Shown: positions 50,401 through 58,458 of the stretch, one piece after another
Layout of the letters: every line of letters starts with the position of its first letter
Position numbering within the stretch: the first letter of the stretch is position 1
Made by a program: the position numbers and the translations under genes
Assembly (NCBI GenBank): GCA_002213445.1
Contig: NJIE01000003.1
Coordinates: 62,001-126,000 of the forward strand
Direction of reading: 5' to 3'
Length of the DNA: 64,000 nt
DNA from: Xenophilus sp. AP218F
Lineage (GTDB): Bacteria > Pseudomonadota > Gammaproteobacteria > Burkholderiales > Chromobacteriaceae
Notes under the pieces: generated by a model
The model's database searches: none
Seen by the model: the letters and a program-made list of their open reading frames with translations, nothing else
Told to the model about the DNA's origin: nothing

Positions 50401-50814
50401 ATGCTGCACACCACCAAGATCAAGGTCCGCGGTTATCATCTGGACCTGTTCGGCCACGTCAACAACGCCCGCTACCTGGAGTTTCTGGAAGAAGCGCGCT
50501 GGAGCCTGTTCGAGGAGCGCGGCGATCTGGCCTGGTTCCTGCAATCCGGCCTGGCGCTGGCGGTGGTCAACATCAATATCGATTACCGGCTGCCGGCGCT
50601 GATGGGCGACCAGCTGGCGATCGAAACCGGCATCAAGTCGATCGGCAACCGCAGCGCGGTGATTCACCAGCGGGTGCTGAAAGAAGGCAGCGACAAGGTC
50701 ATCGCCGAGGCCGACGTCACCTTCGTCATCTTCGACGCCAAATCGAACAAGGCCGTGCCGCTGGAAGGACGCCTGAAGGAACTCCTTGACGGCATGTCGG
50801 CCGAAACCGCTTGA
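50401..50814 (+). CDS. Hot-dog-fold acyl-CoA thioesterase (4HBT/YbgC type)
   Basis: 137 residues with the 4-hydroxybenzoyl-CoA thioesterase signature YHLDLFGHVNNARYLEFLEEAR (D15, H19, N21), followed by the hot-dog strands VVNINIDYRLPALMGDQL and VIAEADVTFVIFD. Likely hydrolyses acyl-CoA; substrate length unknown. Not linked to tol-pal genes here, unlike ybgC. Confidence 0.9.
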   Translation: MLHTTKIKVRGYHLDLFGHVNNARYLEFLEEARWSLFEERGDLAWFLQSGLALAVVNINIDYRLPALMGDQLAIETGIKSIGNRSAVIHQRVLKEGSDKVIAEADVTFVIFDAKSNKAVPLEGRLKELLDGMSAETA

Positions 50815-50839
50815 ACCCCATCGCTTGACAGGAATGCGC

Positions 50840-51325
50840 ATGAAGAAGGGACTGATCGCCGCGGCTGCGGCGCTGATCGTGGCGGCGATTGCCTACGCCA
50901 CGCTGTTTGCCGGCAACCCGGCGCCCAAGGTCAGCTACGCCTCGCTGCAGGGCCGGACCGCCAGCACCGACTCGCTCAAGGGCAAGGTGGTGCTGGTCAA
51001 CTTCTGGGCCACCAGCTGCCCCGGCTGCGTCGAGGAAATGCCGGAAATCAAGAAGCTGCACCAGGACTACGCCGGCAAGGGCTTGCAGGTGATGGCGGTG
51101 GCGATGAGCTACGATCCGCCGGATTACGTGAAGAACTTCGTCGCCAAATACCAGCTGCCCTTCTTCGTGGCCCTGGACCCGCAAGGCGACATCGCCAAAG
51201 CCTACGGCGACATCCAGCTCGCGCCCACCACCTTCCTGATCGACAAGCAGGGCAATATCGTCAAGCGCTACGTCGGAGTGATGAACTTCGCCGAAGTGCG
51301 CAAACTGATCGAACAGCAGCTGTAA
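50840..51325 (+). CDS. TlpA/ResA-type membrane-anchored thioredoxin
   Basis: 161 residues from ATG 50840 (MKKGLIAAAAALIVAAIAYATLFAG), preceded by AGGA at 6 nt; ATG 50834 is an alternative. After the signal anchor comes a thioredoxin fold with the redox motif WATSCPGC (C60 and C63) and the cis-proline region APTTFLIDKQG. Acts in the periplasm, probably as a reductant for cytochrome c maturation or other disulfide proteins. Begins 25 bp after the thioesterase gene. Confidence 0.9.
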   Translation: MKKGLIAAAAALIVAAIAYATLFAGNPAPKVSYASLQGRTASTDSLKGKVVLVNFWATSCPGCVEEMPEIKKLHQDYAGKGLQVMAVAMSYDPPDYVKNFVAKYQLPFFVALDPQGDIAKAYGDIQLAPTTFLIDKQGNIVKRYVGVMNFAEVRKLIEQQL

Positions 51326-51449
51326 CGCCGCAGGGCGGAAGCCCCTGCCGAGCGCGGCAAGCGCAGCGGTGCCAGGAATCAGGGGCGCTCCGCCCGGCGC
51401 CCGGATGACAGACAATGGCGGAACGCCCCTGGCGGGGCTTCCGCCCTAC
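51326..51449. repeat. REP/BIME-like nested inverted repeat between the tlpA-type gene and moeB
   Basis: The gap between convergent genes is almost wholly inverted repeats. The outer pair AGGGCGGAAGCCCC (51332-51345) and GGGGCTTCCGCCCT (51434-51447) is a perfect 14-bp match. The inner pair CAGGGGCGCTCCGCC (51380-51394) and GGCGGAACGCCCCTG (51417-51431) matches at 14 of 15. The right half also folds on itself. The moeB stop codon TAG lies in the element. Resembles repeated extragenic palindromes. Confidence 0.65.
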
Positions 51450-52201
51450 TTTTCGCCGCATACCGGGCAGCCCTGATCGCGCGGCACGCGGATTTGCCTG
51501 AAAGCGCCGGACAGCGCGTCGTACAGCGTCAAGCGGCCGAGCGGCGGCGCGATGCCGGCCAGGAGCTTGACCGCCTCCACCGCCTGCAAGCTGCCGATCA
51601 CGCCCACCAGCGGCGAGAGCACGCCGAAGGTGGCGCACGGGCCGTCGCCGGCTTCGCCCTCTTCCGGAAAAAGACAGTGATAACAAGGCGAAGCCGCGTC
51701 GCGGCTGTCGAACACCGCCAGCTGTCCGTCGAAGCGCACCGCCGCGCCGGACACCAGCGGCACCCCAGCCCGCACGCAGGCGCGGTTGACCGCATGGCGG
51801 GTGGCGAAGTTGTCCGAGCAATCCAGCACCAGATCATGCGCCGCCGCTTCGGCCATCAAACGCTCGCCCTCCAGACGCTCGGCCAGCGGGCGGACTTCGA
51901 TGGCGGGATTCAAGGCCCGCATCCGCCGCGCGGCGGACTCGGCCTTGCCCTGCTTCAGACTGGCGGTATCGTGCGCGATCTGGCGCTGCAGATTGGACAA
52001 CTCCACCGTGTCGTCGTCGACGATGGTGAGCCTGCCCACGCCGGCGCTGGCCAAGTACAGCGCCGCCGGCGAACCCAGGCCGCCGGCGCCGACGATCAGC
52101 GCGCGCGCCGCCAGCAGCCGGCGCTGGCCCTCGATATCGATTTGCGGCAGCAGGATGTGCCGGCTGTAGCGCAGCAGCGCCTGATCGTCCAGTTCTTGCA
52201 T
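51446..52201 (-). CDS. moeB: MoeB/ThiF-family adenylyltransferase
   Basis: E1-like enzyme of 251 residues that adenylates the C-terminus of a ubiquitin-fold sulfur carrier (MoaD or ThiS). It has RYSRHILLPQIDIEGQ at the start, the ATP-binding IVGAGGLGSPAALYLASAGVG, DDDTVELSNLQRQIAHD, and two zinc-binding CxxC pairs (SPCYHC and the C-terminal CPVCGEK). There is no rhodanese domain. MoeB versus ThiF cannot be decided from the window; no molybdopterin or thiamine genes are nearby. Confidence 0.88.
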   Translation of the reverse strand: MQELDDQALLRYSRHILLPQIDIEGQRRLLAARALIVGAGGLGSPAALYLASAGVGRLTIVDDDTVELSNLQRQIAHDTASLKQGKAESAARRMRALNPAIEVRPLAERLEGERLMAEAAAHDLVLDCSDNFATRHAVNRACVRAGVPLVSGAAVRFDGQLAVFDSRDAASPCYHCLFPEEGEAGDGPCATFGVLSPLVGVIGSLQAVEAVKLLAGIAPPLGRLTLYDALSGAFRQIRVPRDQGCPVCGEK

Positions 52202-52224
52202 GGCGGATTCCGTATTCCTGATCG

Positions 52225-52258
52225 GCTAAAACAAAACGCCAGCCTTCAGGCTGGCGTT
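52225..52258 (-). terminator. Terminator of the ntrY-ntrX operon
   Basis: AACGCCAGCC pairs perfectly with GGCTGGCGTT around TTCA. On the minus strand the stem is followed by TTGTTTTAG. It separates ntrX from moeB, and the plus-strand side is also T-rich (ATTTT). Confidence 0.88.
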
Positions 52259-52278
52259 ATTTTCCCGCGGCGGGCGGC

Positions 52279-53547
52279 TCACTCCTCGGCGGTCTTGCGC
52301 GAGAACTTGATGCCCAATTGCTTGAGCTTGCGGTACAAGTGGGTGCGCTCCAGCCCCACCTTCTGCGCTACCCGGCTCATATTGCCGTTTTCCAGCGAGA
52401 TGTGGTACTCGAAGTAGCGGCGCTCCAGCTGTTCGCGCAGCTCGCGCAGCGGGATGTTGAAGTCGAAGCCCGACTCCTCCACCGGCTTTTCATGGCGGAA
52501 CTGCGCCAGCACCTTGTTGACCTCGCCGGCGTCCACTTCGTCCGACTCCGCGGTCAGCGCCAGGCTCTTGATGATGCTCCTGAGCTGCTCGAGGTTGCCC
52601 GGCCAGTCGTACTGGCGCATGGCGTTGAGCGCGGCGGTAGTCAGCTTGCGCGCCGGCACCTGCTTGGACTCCACCAGCTCCACCAGAATCTGTTCGGCGA
52701 TGAAGGTGATGTCCTCGGCGTGCTCGCGCAGCGGCGGAATCGGCACGATCACGCTGGAGAGCGCGGTCAGGAGGCGATTGTCGCACTCCGGATCAACCAG
52801 CAGCTCCTGCAAGGGCCGGCTGCAGGAGCAGATCAGGCGCACGTTGAAGCGGTCCAGCTTGGAGAGCAGGAACAGCAGGCCCTGCTGCACCCGGCGGCTG
52901 TACTGGCCGATCTCGGGCAGGTAGAGCACGCCGTTGTTGGCTTTCTGCAGCAGCTCCAGCGGCGCGTCGGCCAGCTGTTCGTGCTTGGCGGGCGTCACCC
53001 ACGGGGTGTTGCCCTGGTGGAAGAAGCGCGCCACCAGTTCGAAACCGGAGCCGGATTCGCCGGTGAGCAGCACCGGCGACTTGACCTTGGCGACGCGATC
53101 CAGCTGCCGCTTCAGTTCCTGAATCGGCTCGCTGCGGCCCAGCTTGTCCAGGTTCAGCGAGGTATTGGCCTGCATGTCGCCGTATTTCAACGCGCGCTGC
53201 ACGGTGGTGAGCAGCTTTTGCAGGGCGATGGGTTTTTCCAGGAAGTCGAACGCGCCGATGCGGGTCGCCTCGACCGCGGTGTCGATGCTGGCGTGGCCGG
53301 ACATCATCACCACCGGCATGTTGAGCAACCCGGACTTGGCCCACTCCTTGAGCAAGGTGACGCCGTCGCAATCGGGCATCCAGATATCGAGCAGCACCAG
53401 CGCCGGGCGGGTCTGGTTGCGCAATTGCCGCGCCACTTCGGCGTTTTCCGCCAGGGCCACGGTGTAACCTTCGTCCTGCAGGATCTCGGAGAGCAGTTCT
53501 CGAATACCGATCTCGTCGTCCACAATCATAATATCGCTGCTACGCAT
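52279..53547 (-). CDS. ntrX: NtrX-like response regulator with degenerate sigma-54 AAA+ domain
   Basis: 422 residues. An intact receiver domain (phosphoacceptor D54, with DD at 10-11 and K105) is followed by an AAA+ domain and a Fis-type HTH (MSRVAQKVGLERTHLYRKLKQLGI). The AAA+ part is degraded: Walker A reads GESGSGFE (163-170) with F169 for the essential lysine. About 35 residues that normally include GAFTGA are missing, and Walker B reads LYLPEIG with P211 for the aspartate. It therefore should not hydrolyse ATP or activate sigma-54, and is more likely a DNA-binding regulator. Overlaps ntrY by one base (TAATG). Confidence 0.9.
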   Translation of the reverse strand: MRSSDIMIVDDEIGIRELLSEILQDEGYTVALAENAEVARQLRNQTRPALVLLDIWMPDCDGVTLLKEWAKSGLLNMPVVMMSGHASIDTAVEATRIGAFDFLEKPIALQKLLTTVQRALKYGDMQANTSLNLDKLGRSEPIQELKRQLDRVAKVKSPVLLTGESGSGFELVARFFHQGNTPWVTPAKHEQLADAPLELLQKANNGVLYLPEIGQYSRRVQQGLLFLLSKLDRFNVRLICSCSRPLQELLVDPECDNRLLTALSSVIVPIPPLREHAEDITFIAEQILVELVESKQVPARKLTTAALNAMRQYDWPGNLEQLRSIIKSLALTAESDEVDAGEVNKVLAQFRHEKPVEESGFDFNIPLRELREQLERRYFEYHISLENGNMSRVAQKVGLERTHLYRKLKQLGIKFSRKTAEE

Positions 53548-55655
53548 TAGGCCTCCAGCAATGGCAGGGAGAGAAGGACGCGCGCGCCATGCAGTTCGCT
53601 ATTCCCCAAAATGACCTGTCCATGGTGTTCTTCCATAATTTTCTTGACCACGGCCAGCCCAAGACCGGTTCCCTTGGATTTGCTGGTCACATAAGGCTCG
53701 AACGCGCGTCGGAGGATGTCCGGGCTGAAGCCCGCGCCATTGTCCTCGACGCAGACGAGCACGTTGCCTTCTTCTAGTCGGCTGCTAATTTGAATGATCG
53801 GGATGCCAACGTCAAGAACTGCATCCTGCGCGTTCTGCATCAGGTTGTGCAAGACCTGTCTTAGCAAGGCGGCATCGCCCATGATCATCGGTTCAGCCTC
53901 GTCCAGCGCAATCTTAACAGCAGGATTGGATTCGTAAAGGGTCATGACCTCTCGAATCACCTGATTGAGATCAAGTTTGCTGAGCTTGATGCGCGGGGCG
54001 CGGGCGTAATCGCGGAAGGCGTCCACCATGCCCTTGAGCGCTCCGACCTGCTTGACGATGGTGTCGGTGGCGCGCCTGAGCATCTCGGCGTCCGGCCCTT
54101 CCAGCTTGTCGGCCAGCTTCATCGCCAGCCGTTCCGCCGACAGCTGGATCGGCGTCAGCGGGTTGCGGATCTCGTGGGCCAAACGCTTGGCCACCTCGCC
54201 CCAGGCGGCGTCGCGCTGGGCGCGCGCCAGCTCGGTGATGTCGTCGAACACCAGCACGTAGCCGGTGCTGGATACCTCCGGCAACCGCGCGCCGCGCACC
54301 AGCAGCGTGCGTTCGCCCTGCGCCGTCTCGTAGCTCAGCTGCGCCTTCCAGTCGTTCTCGATGTCGTGGTTGGCGTGCTGCAGCACGATGTCGACCAGCG
54401 GCGCCACCGCCGGCACCTGGGTGGCCCAGTGCGGGAAATCGTGGTCGGACAATTCGTTGAAGTCCACGCCCAGGATGCGCGAGGCGCTGGTATTGCAGGC
54501 GCGCAGCTGCCAGTCGGCGCCGAAGGAGATCACCCCGGCCGAGAGGTTGGCCAGAATGCTTTCCAGATACAGTTTGCCGTTCTCCAGCTCGCTGCGGCTG
54601 CGGTCTGCCAGCTGCCGCGTTTCCTCCAGCTGCTGGGTCATGCGGTTGAACAGCGTGGTCAGCATGCCCAGTTCGTCGCGGCGATACACCGGATGGCGCT
54701 TGGAAAAGTCGCCCTGCGCCACGGCGCGGGTGCCGGCCGCCAGCTCCGACAAGGGCGCCGAGAGCCGCTCGGACAGAAACAGCGCGAAGGCCAGCGCCGC
54801 GGTCAGCGCCAGCAGCACCGCCAGCGCCAGCGTCAGCATGTAGAAGGTGCGCAAGCCGTCGCGCGACAGCAGCAGCTGGCGGTATTCGGAACGCGCCGCT
54901 TCGATCTGCTCGGCGTCGCGGCTGATGTCGGCCGGCGCGGCCTGCAGTACCTGCAGCAGCCGCGGCTGGCCGGCCGCGTCGCGGTAGGGCAGCAGCACCT
55001 TGAGCGTCAAACTGCCGTCGCCGTCGTTTTCTATGCTCTGCAGGGGCCGCGCGCCCTTGAGGTTGCGCAGGCTGTCGCGCGACAGCGCGGCCGGCTGCGA
55101 GCGGCCGCCTTCGCTGGCGGATTGCTGCAAGCGCCCCTCGCGGTCGAACACCGCCACTTCGCGCAGTCCAAGCTGCGAGCGCAGCCGCTCCAGCCGCTGC
55201 GGCAACTGCTCCGGCGGCAGCTGCGACGCTTCGTCCTCTATCATCCGCGTCTTGCGGCTGACGTCCTCCAGCACGTAGTTGAGCGCGCTGCGACCCAGCA
55301 CCAGGCCGCGGTCCAGCGCCGACTCGACGCGCACGTCGAACCAGCTCTCGATGCTGCGGGTCAGGAACTGGGCAGACACGGTGAATACCAGCAGGCCGGG
55401 CACCAGCGCCACCACGCCGAACATCAGCGCCAGCCGCTGGGTCAGCTTGGCGCCGAACACCCGGTTCTTCACCCGCTGGCGCAGGCGCAGCAGCTGACGG
55501 CCCACCACGCCCAAGAGGGCGAACAGCAGCAGACCGTTGAGGCCGAACACCCACCAGTAGTAATCGTTCAGCTTGGAGGCGTTGCCGGTGGCCAGGGCCA
55601 GCAGGTAGAGCAGAATGGTGCCGAAGGTTGCCAGCGCGATCGCGGCATAGCGCAT
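53547..55655 (-). CDS. ntrY: NtrY-like membrane sensor histidine kinase
   Basis: 702-residue kinase. Three N-terminal membrane helices (about 5-25, 35-55, 88-110) are followed by a periplasmic region, a fourth helix near 280-300, HAMP, a PAS domain (ANLSAGVISFGADWQLRACN), HisKA with H494 in LAHEIRNPLTPIQLSAERL and an HATPase domain with VEDNGAGFSPDIL and SKGTGLGLAVVKKI. The motifs are complete, so the kinase should be active despite its partner's degraded effector. Neisserial NtrYX is linked to respiratory gene control. Start overlaps the preceding stop (TGATG). Confidence 0.94.
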   Translation of the reverse strand: MRYAAIALATFGTILLYLLALATGNASKLNDYYWWVFGLNGLLLFALLGVVGRQLLRLRQRVKNRVFGAKLTQRLALMFGVVALVPGLLVFTVSAQFLTRSIESWFDVRVESALDRGLVLGRSALNYVLEDVSRKTRMIEDEASQLPPEQLPQRLERLRSQLGLREVAVFDREGRLQQSASEGGRSQPAALSRDSLRNLKGARPLQSIENDGDGSLTLKVLLPYRDAAGQPRLLQVLQAAPADISRDAEQIEAARSEYRQLLLSRDGLRTFYMLTLALAVLLALTAALAFALFLSERLSAPLSELAAGTRAVAQGDFSKRHPVYRRDELGMLTTLFNRMTQQLEETRQLADRSRSELENGKLYLESILANLSAGVISFGADWQLRACNTSASRILGVDFNELSDHDFPHWATQVPAVAPLVDIVLQHANHDIENDWKAQLSYETAQGERTLLVRGARLPEVSSTGYVLVFDDITELARAQRDAAWGEVAKRLAHEIRNPLTPIQLSAERLAMKLADKLEGPDAEMLRRATDTIVKQVGALKGMVDAFRDYARAPRIKLSKLDLNQVIREVMTLYESNPAVKIALDEAEPMIMGDAALLRQVLHNLMQNAQDAVLDVGIPIIQISSRLEEGNVLVCVEDNGAGFSPDILRRAFEPYVTSKSKGTGLGLAVVKKIMEEHHGQVILGNSELHGARVLLSLPLLEA

Positions 55656-56251
55656 CAGTTGTTATCCTTGACGTCCAGCCGCACCCAGTCCGACTCCAGC
55701 GACCAGTCCGAAGAGCCGAGCGCGTTCATTTGGAAAGGCTTGGGCAGCTCGCTGATGTCCAGCAGCAAACGCACCTGGCCTGCCACCTGGCTGGGCCGCC
55801 TGGGGTCCAGCGTGCCGGGCTTTAGCACCCGCCAGCCCTGGATCGCCCCGATGGCGGCCAGCGCCTCGCGCAGGCTGCTGTAGTAGTTGGACAGGCTGCC
55901 GATGCTGACCCGGTAACGGCTGGTCAGCGGCTGATAGGACAGCTTGAAGCTGAGATCGGCGTGCGGCTCGAACCATTGGGTGAGGTTGAGGTAATACGCG
56001 GTGGTGCGCGGCTTGGTCAGCTGGAATTCCAGCCGGAAGCTGAGCACTACGCCCTGTTGCAAGGCCTCGTTCAGGCTGGGCGTGAGCTTGGTCTGGAAGC
56101 GGGTGCTGACCGACAGCGTGCCGTCCTGCGCCACTTCGGCTTCGGCGCGGCGCGGCGCGATGCTGTCCGCCTGCGCCGCGGCGGCGGCGCAGAAGAAAAG
56201 GCAAAGCGCGAGGCTAATGCTTCGCAAGCAGCGCGTAATAGAAACCGTCAT
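55655..56251 (-). CDS. Exported DUF4390 protein
   Basis: 198 residues with a signal peptide (SISLALCLFFCAAAAAQA) and a beta-rich mature part: GTLSVSTRFQTKLTPSLNEALQQGV, then WFEPHADLSFKLSYQPLTSRYRV and QVAGQVRLLLDISELPKPFQ. DUF4390 proteins occur next to rsmB and ntrY in beta-proteobacteria; the function is unknown. The chosen ATG overlaps rsmB by 38 bp; a TTG at 56227 would shorten the overlap. Its stop overlaps the ntrY start. Confidence 0.85.
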   Translation of the reverse strand: MTVSITRCLRSISLALCLFFCAAAAAQADSIAPRRAEAEVAQDGTLSVSTRFQTKLTPSLNEALQQGVVLSFRLEFQLTKPRTTAYYLNLTQWFEPHADLSFKLSYQPLTSRYRVSIGSLSNYYSSLREALAAIGAIQGWRVLKPGTLDPRRPSQVAGQVRLLLDISELPKPFQMNALGSSDWSLESDWVRLDVKDNN

Positions 56252-57464
56252 GGCGTTCGCAAGGTAACAACTGCTCTTCGTTCAGGCATGCCGCATCGGG
56301 GTGCCGTGCCAGGAATGCCGCCAGTTGCTCCCGGTTTTCCTCGGGAAAAATGGAGCAGGTAGCGTAAAGCATTTTGCCGCCAGAGGCGAGCGCCGCCCAC
56401 AAGGCGTCCACCATCGCCGCTTGCTGGCGCGCCAGCGCGGCGAAGTCGCCGGGACGGCGCAGCCACTTGATGTCCGGATGGCGGCGCGCCACGCCGGAGG
56501 CCGAGCACGGCACGTCGGCCAGGATGCGGTCGAAGGGCTCGCCGTCCCACCAGCTCTCCAGCCTCGCCGCGTCCGCCGCCTTGAGCGTGGCCGCGGCTCC
56601 GATGCGCTCCAGATTGTCGGCGACGCGGGCGAGACGCGCGCTGTCGATGTCCAGCGCCGTCATTTCCACGTCGGCCAGCTCCAGCATGTGGCCGGTCTTG
56701 CCCCCCGGCGCGGCGCAGGCGTCCAGCACCCGCAGGCCCGGCGCCAGGTCCAGCCGCAAGGCGGCCAGTTGCGCGCCGTAGTCCTGCACGGACACGTCGC
56801 CGTCCTCGAAGCCCGGCAGTTCGCGCACGCCCGCCGGGCGCGCCAGCTGCACCGCCTGCGCGTCCAGCAGCGTCGCCTCGATGCCGGCCTCGGCCAGCCG
56901 GGCGAGATAGGCCTCGCCGCTGCCCCAGCGGCGGTTGACCCGCAGCGTCATCGGCGGATGGGCGTTGCTGGCGGCGATCACCTGCCGCCATTCTGCCGGA
57001 TAAGCGGCCTGCACCCGCTGCAGCCACCAGCTGGGGTGGTTGTGCGTCGCCTCGGCGTCGCGCGCGGCCTTGGCCGCCAACTCGTCGCGGCGGCGCAGGA
57101 AGTTGCGCAGCACGCCGTTGACCAGCCCCTTGAAATTGCCCTTGGCCAGACGGCTGGCCAGCTTCACCGCCTCGTTGACGATGGCGTATTCGGCGGCGCG
57201 GGTATGCGTCAGCTGGTAGAAGGCGACGATCAGCACGCGCTCCAGCTGCGGCTCCGGCAAGGGCTTGGGCACCAGCTGGCGCAGGCAGTGCCTGAGCCAG
57301 CCCAGATGGCGCAGGCTGCCGTAACTCAGGTCTTGCAGCGCGCCGCGCTCGGCCGGACTGAGGTCGGGCGACTGGCGCTGGGCCGCGGCCAGCGCGTCGG
57401 TGAGGTTGGTCCCGGCTTCCACCTGGCCCAACACCTCGGCCGCCAGTTGCTGGATGTGATGCAT
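56214..57464 (-). CDS. rsmB: 16S rRNA (cytosine967-C5)-methyltransferase RsmB
   Basis: 416 residues from ATG 57464 (MHHIQQLAAEVLGQVEAGTNL). The N-terminal NusB-like RNA-binding domain contains VLIVAFYQLTHTRAAEYAIVNEAVKLA. The C-terminal methyltransferase has the SAM motif VLDACAAPGGKTGHMLEL and two cysteines, in DVPCSASGVARRHPDIKW and in ATCSIFPEEN, which act as release and catalytic residues. Normal length for the family. A terminator separates it from htpX upstream. Confidence 0.95.
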   Translation of the reverse strand: MHHIQQLAAEVLGQVEAGTNLTDALAAAQRQSPDLSPAERGALQDLSYGSLRHLGWLRHCLRQLVPKPLPEPQLERVLIVAFYQLTHTRAAEYAIVNEAVKLASRLAKGNFKGLVNGVLRNFLRRRDELAAKAARDAEATHNHPSWWLQRVQAAYPAEWRQVIAASNAHPPMTLRVNRRWGSGEAYLARLAEAGIEATLLDAQAVQLARPAGVRELPGFEDGDVSVQDYGAQLAALRLDLAPGLRVLDACAAPGGKTGHMLELADVEMTALDIDSARLARVADNLERIGAAATLKAADAARLESWWDGEPFDRILADVPCSASGVARRHPDIKWLRRPGDFAALARQQAAMVDALWAALASGGKMLYATCSIFPEENREQLAAFLARHPDAACLNEEQLLPCERHDGFYYALLAKH

Positions 57465-57476
57465 GTGCTTTTCTTT

Positions 57477-57512
57477 CAATAAAACAGGGCCAGCCCGGTC
57501 ATGGGCTGGCCC
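57477..57512 (-). terminator. Terminator after htpX
   Basis: GGGCCAGCCC pairs with GGGCTGGCCC (10 bp) around a 6-nt loop; on the minus strand it is followed by TGTTTTATT. It stands just upstream of the rsmB start, so rsmB must have some readthrough or a promoter within this region. Confidence 0.85.
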
Positions 57513-57571
57513 GTCGGCCCCGGGGTCGCCGGAGCGGTGAGAAGGTAAGAGACCGCGCCCGCGTCCATCCG

Positions 57572-58432
57572 TCAATGGTAGACGCCGCGCGCCAGATCGT
57601 TCAGCCGCTGGATGCGGTCGGCGGTGTGCGGGTGGGTGCGGAACAGATCGCCCATCGCGCCGCCGCCGGCCAGAGGATTGATGATCATCATCTGCGCTGT
57701 TTCCGGATGCGCCTCCGCCGTCGGCATCGCGATGCCCTGCGCGTAGTACTCGATTTTCTGCAGGGCGGAGGCCAGGGCCAGCGGATCGCCGGAAATTTCC
57801 GCGCCGCCTCGGTCGGCCTCGAATTCGCGCGCCCGCGAAATCGCCATCTGGATCAGGCTGGCCGCCAGGGGCGCCAGCAAGGCCACCGCCAGCCGCGGCA
57901 ACAGGCCGACGGGCTGGCCGTTCTCGTCGCGGCCGCCGAAGAACATGGCGAAGTTGGCCAGGGCCGAAATCGCGCCGGCCATCGTCGCCGAAACGGTGGA
58001 AATCAGCGTGTCGCGGTGCTTGACGTGGGCCAGTTCGTGCGCCATCACCCCGCGCAGCTCGCGGTAGTCCAGCAGGCGCATGATGCCGGTGGTGGCCGCC
58101 ACGGCGGCGTTTTCCGGATTGCGGCCGGTGGCGAAGGCGTTGGGCTGCTCCTCGTGGATCACGTATACCCGCGGCATCGGCAGCCCGGCGCGCTGCGAAA
58201 GCTCGGCCACCATGCCGTAGAATTCCGGCGCGCTGGCGGCGTCGACTTCCTGCGCATTGTACATCGACAGCACCATGCGGTCCGAATTCCACCAGGCGAA
58301 CACGTTCATGCCGCCGCCGAACAGCAGCGCCAGCAACATGCCGCTCTTGCCGCCTATCATGCCGCCTATCACGGCGAACAGCGCCATGATAGCCGCCATC
58401 AGCAGCGTGGTTTTGAACCAGTTGTCGTTCAT
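57572..58432 (-). CDS. htpX: Membrane zinc metalloprotease HtpX
   Basis: 286-residue M48-family protease for misfolded membrane proteins. Two N-terminal helices ([21 protein letters not shown] and [17 protein letters not shown]), the zinc motif HELAH (H132, E133, H136), two further helices after it, and the third ligand in [12 protein letters not shown]. Often part of the heat-shock or envelope-stress response. Placed 27 bp after fmt, so probably cotranscribed with it. Confidence 0.95.
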   Translation of the reverse strand: MNDNWFKTTLLMAAIMALFAVIGGMIGGKSGMLLALLFGGGMNVFAWWNSDRMVLSMYNAQEVDAASAPEFYGMVAELSQRAGLPMPRVYVIHEEQPNAFATGRNPENAAVAATTGIMRLLDYRELRGVMAHELAHVKHRDTLISTVSATMAGAISALANFAMFFGGRDENGQPVGLLPRLAVALLAPLAASLIQMAISRAREFEADRGGAEISGDPLALASALQKIEYYAQGIAMPTAEAHPETAQMMIINPLAGGGAMGDLFRTHPHTADRIQRLNDLARGVYH

Positions 58433-58458
58433 TCCGCCTCCCCCATCTCAAAACTTGT

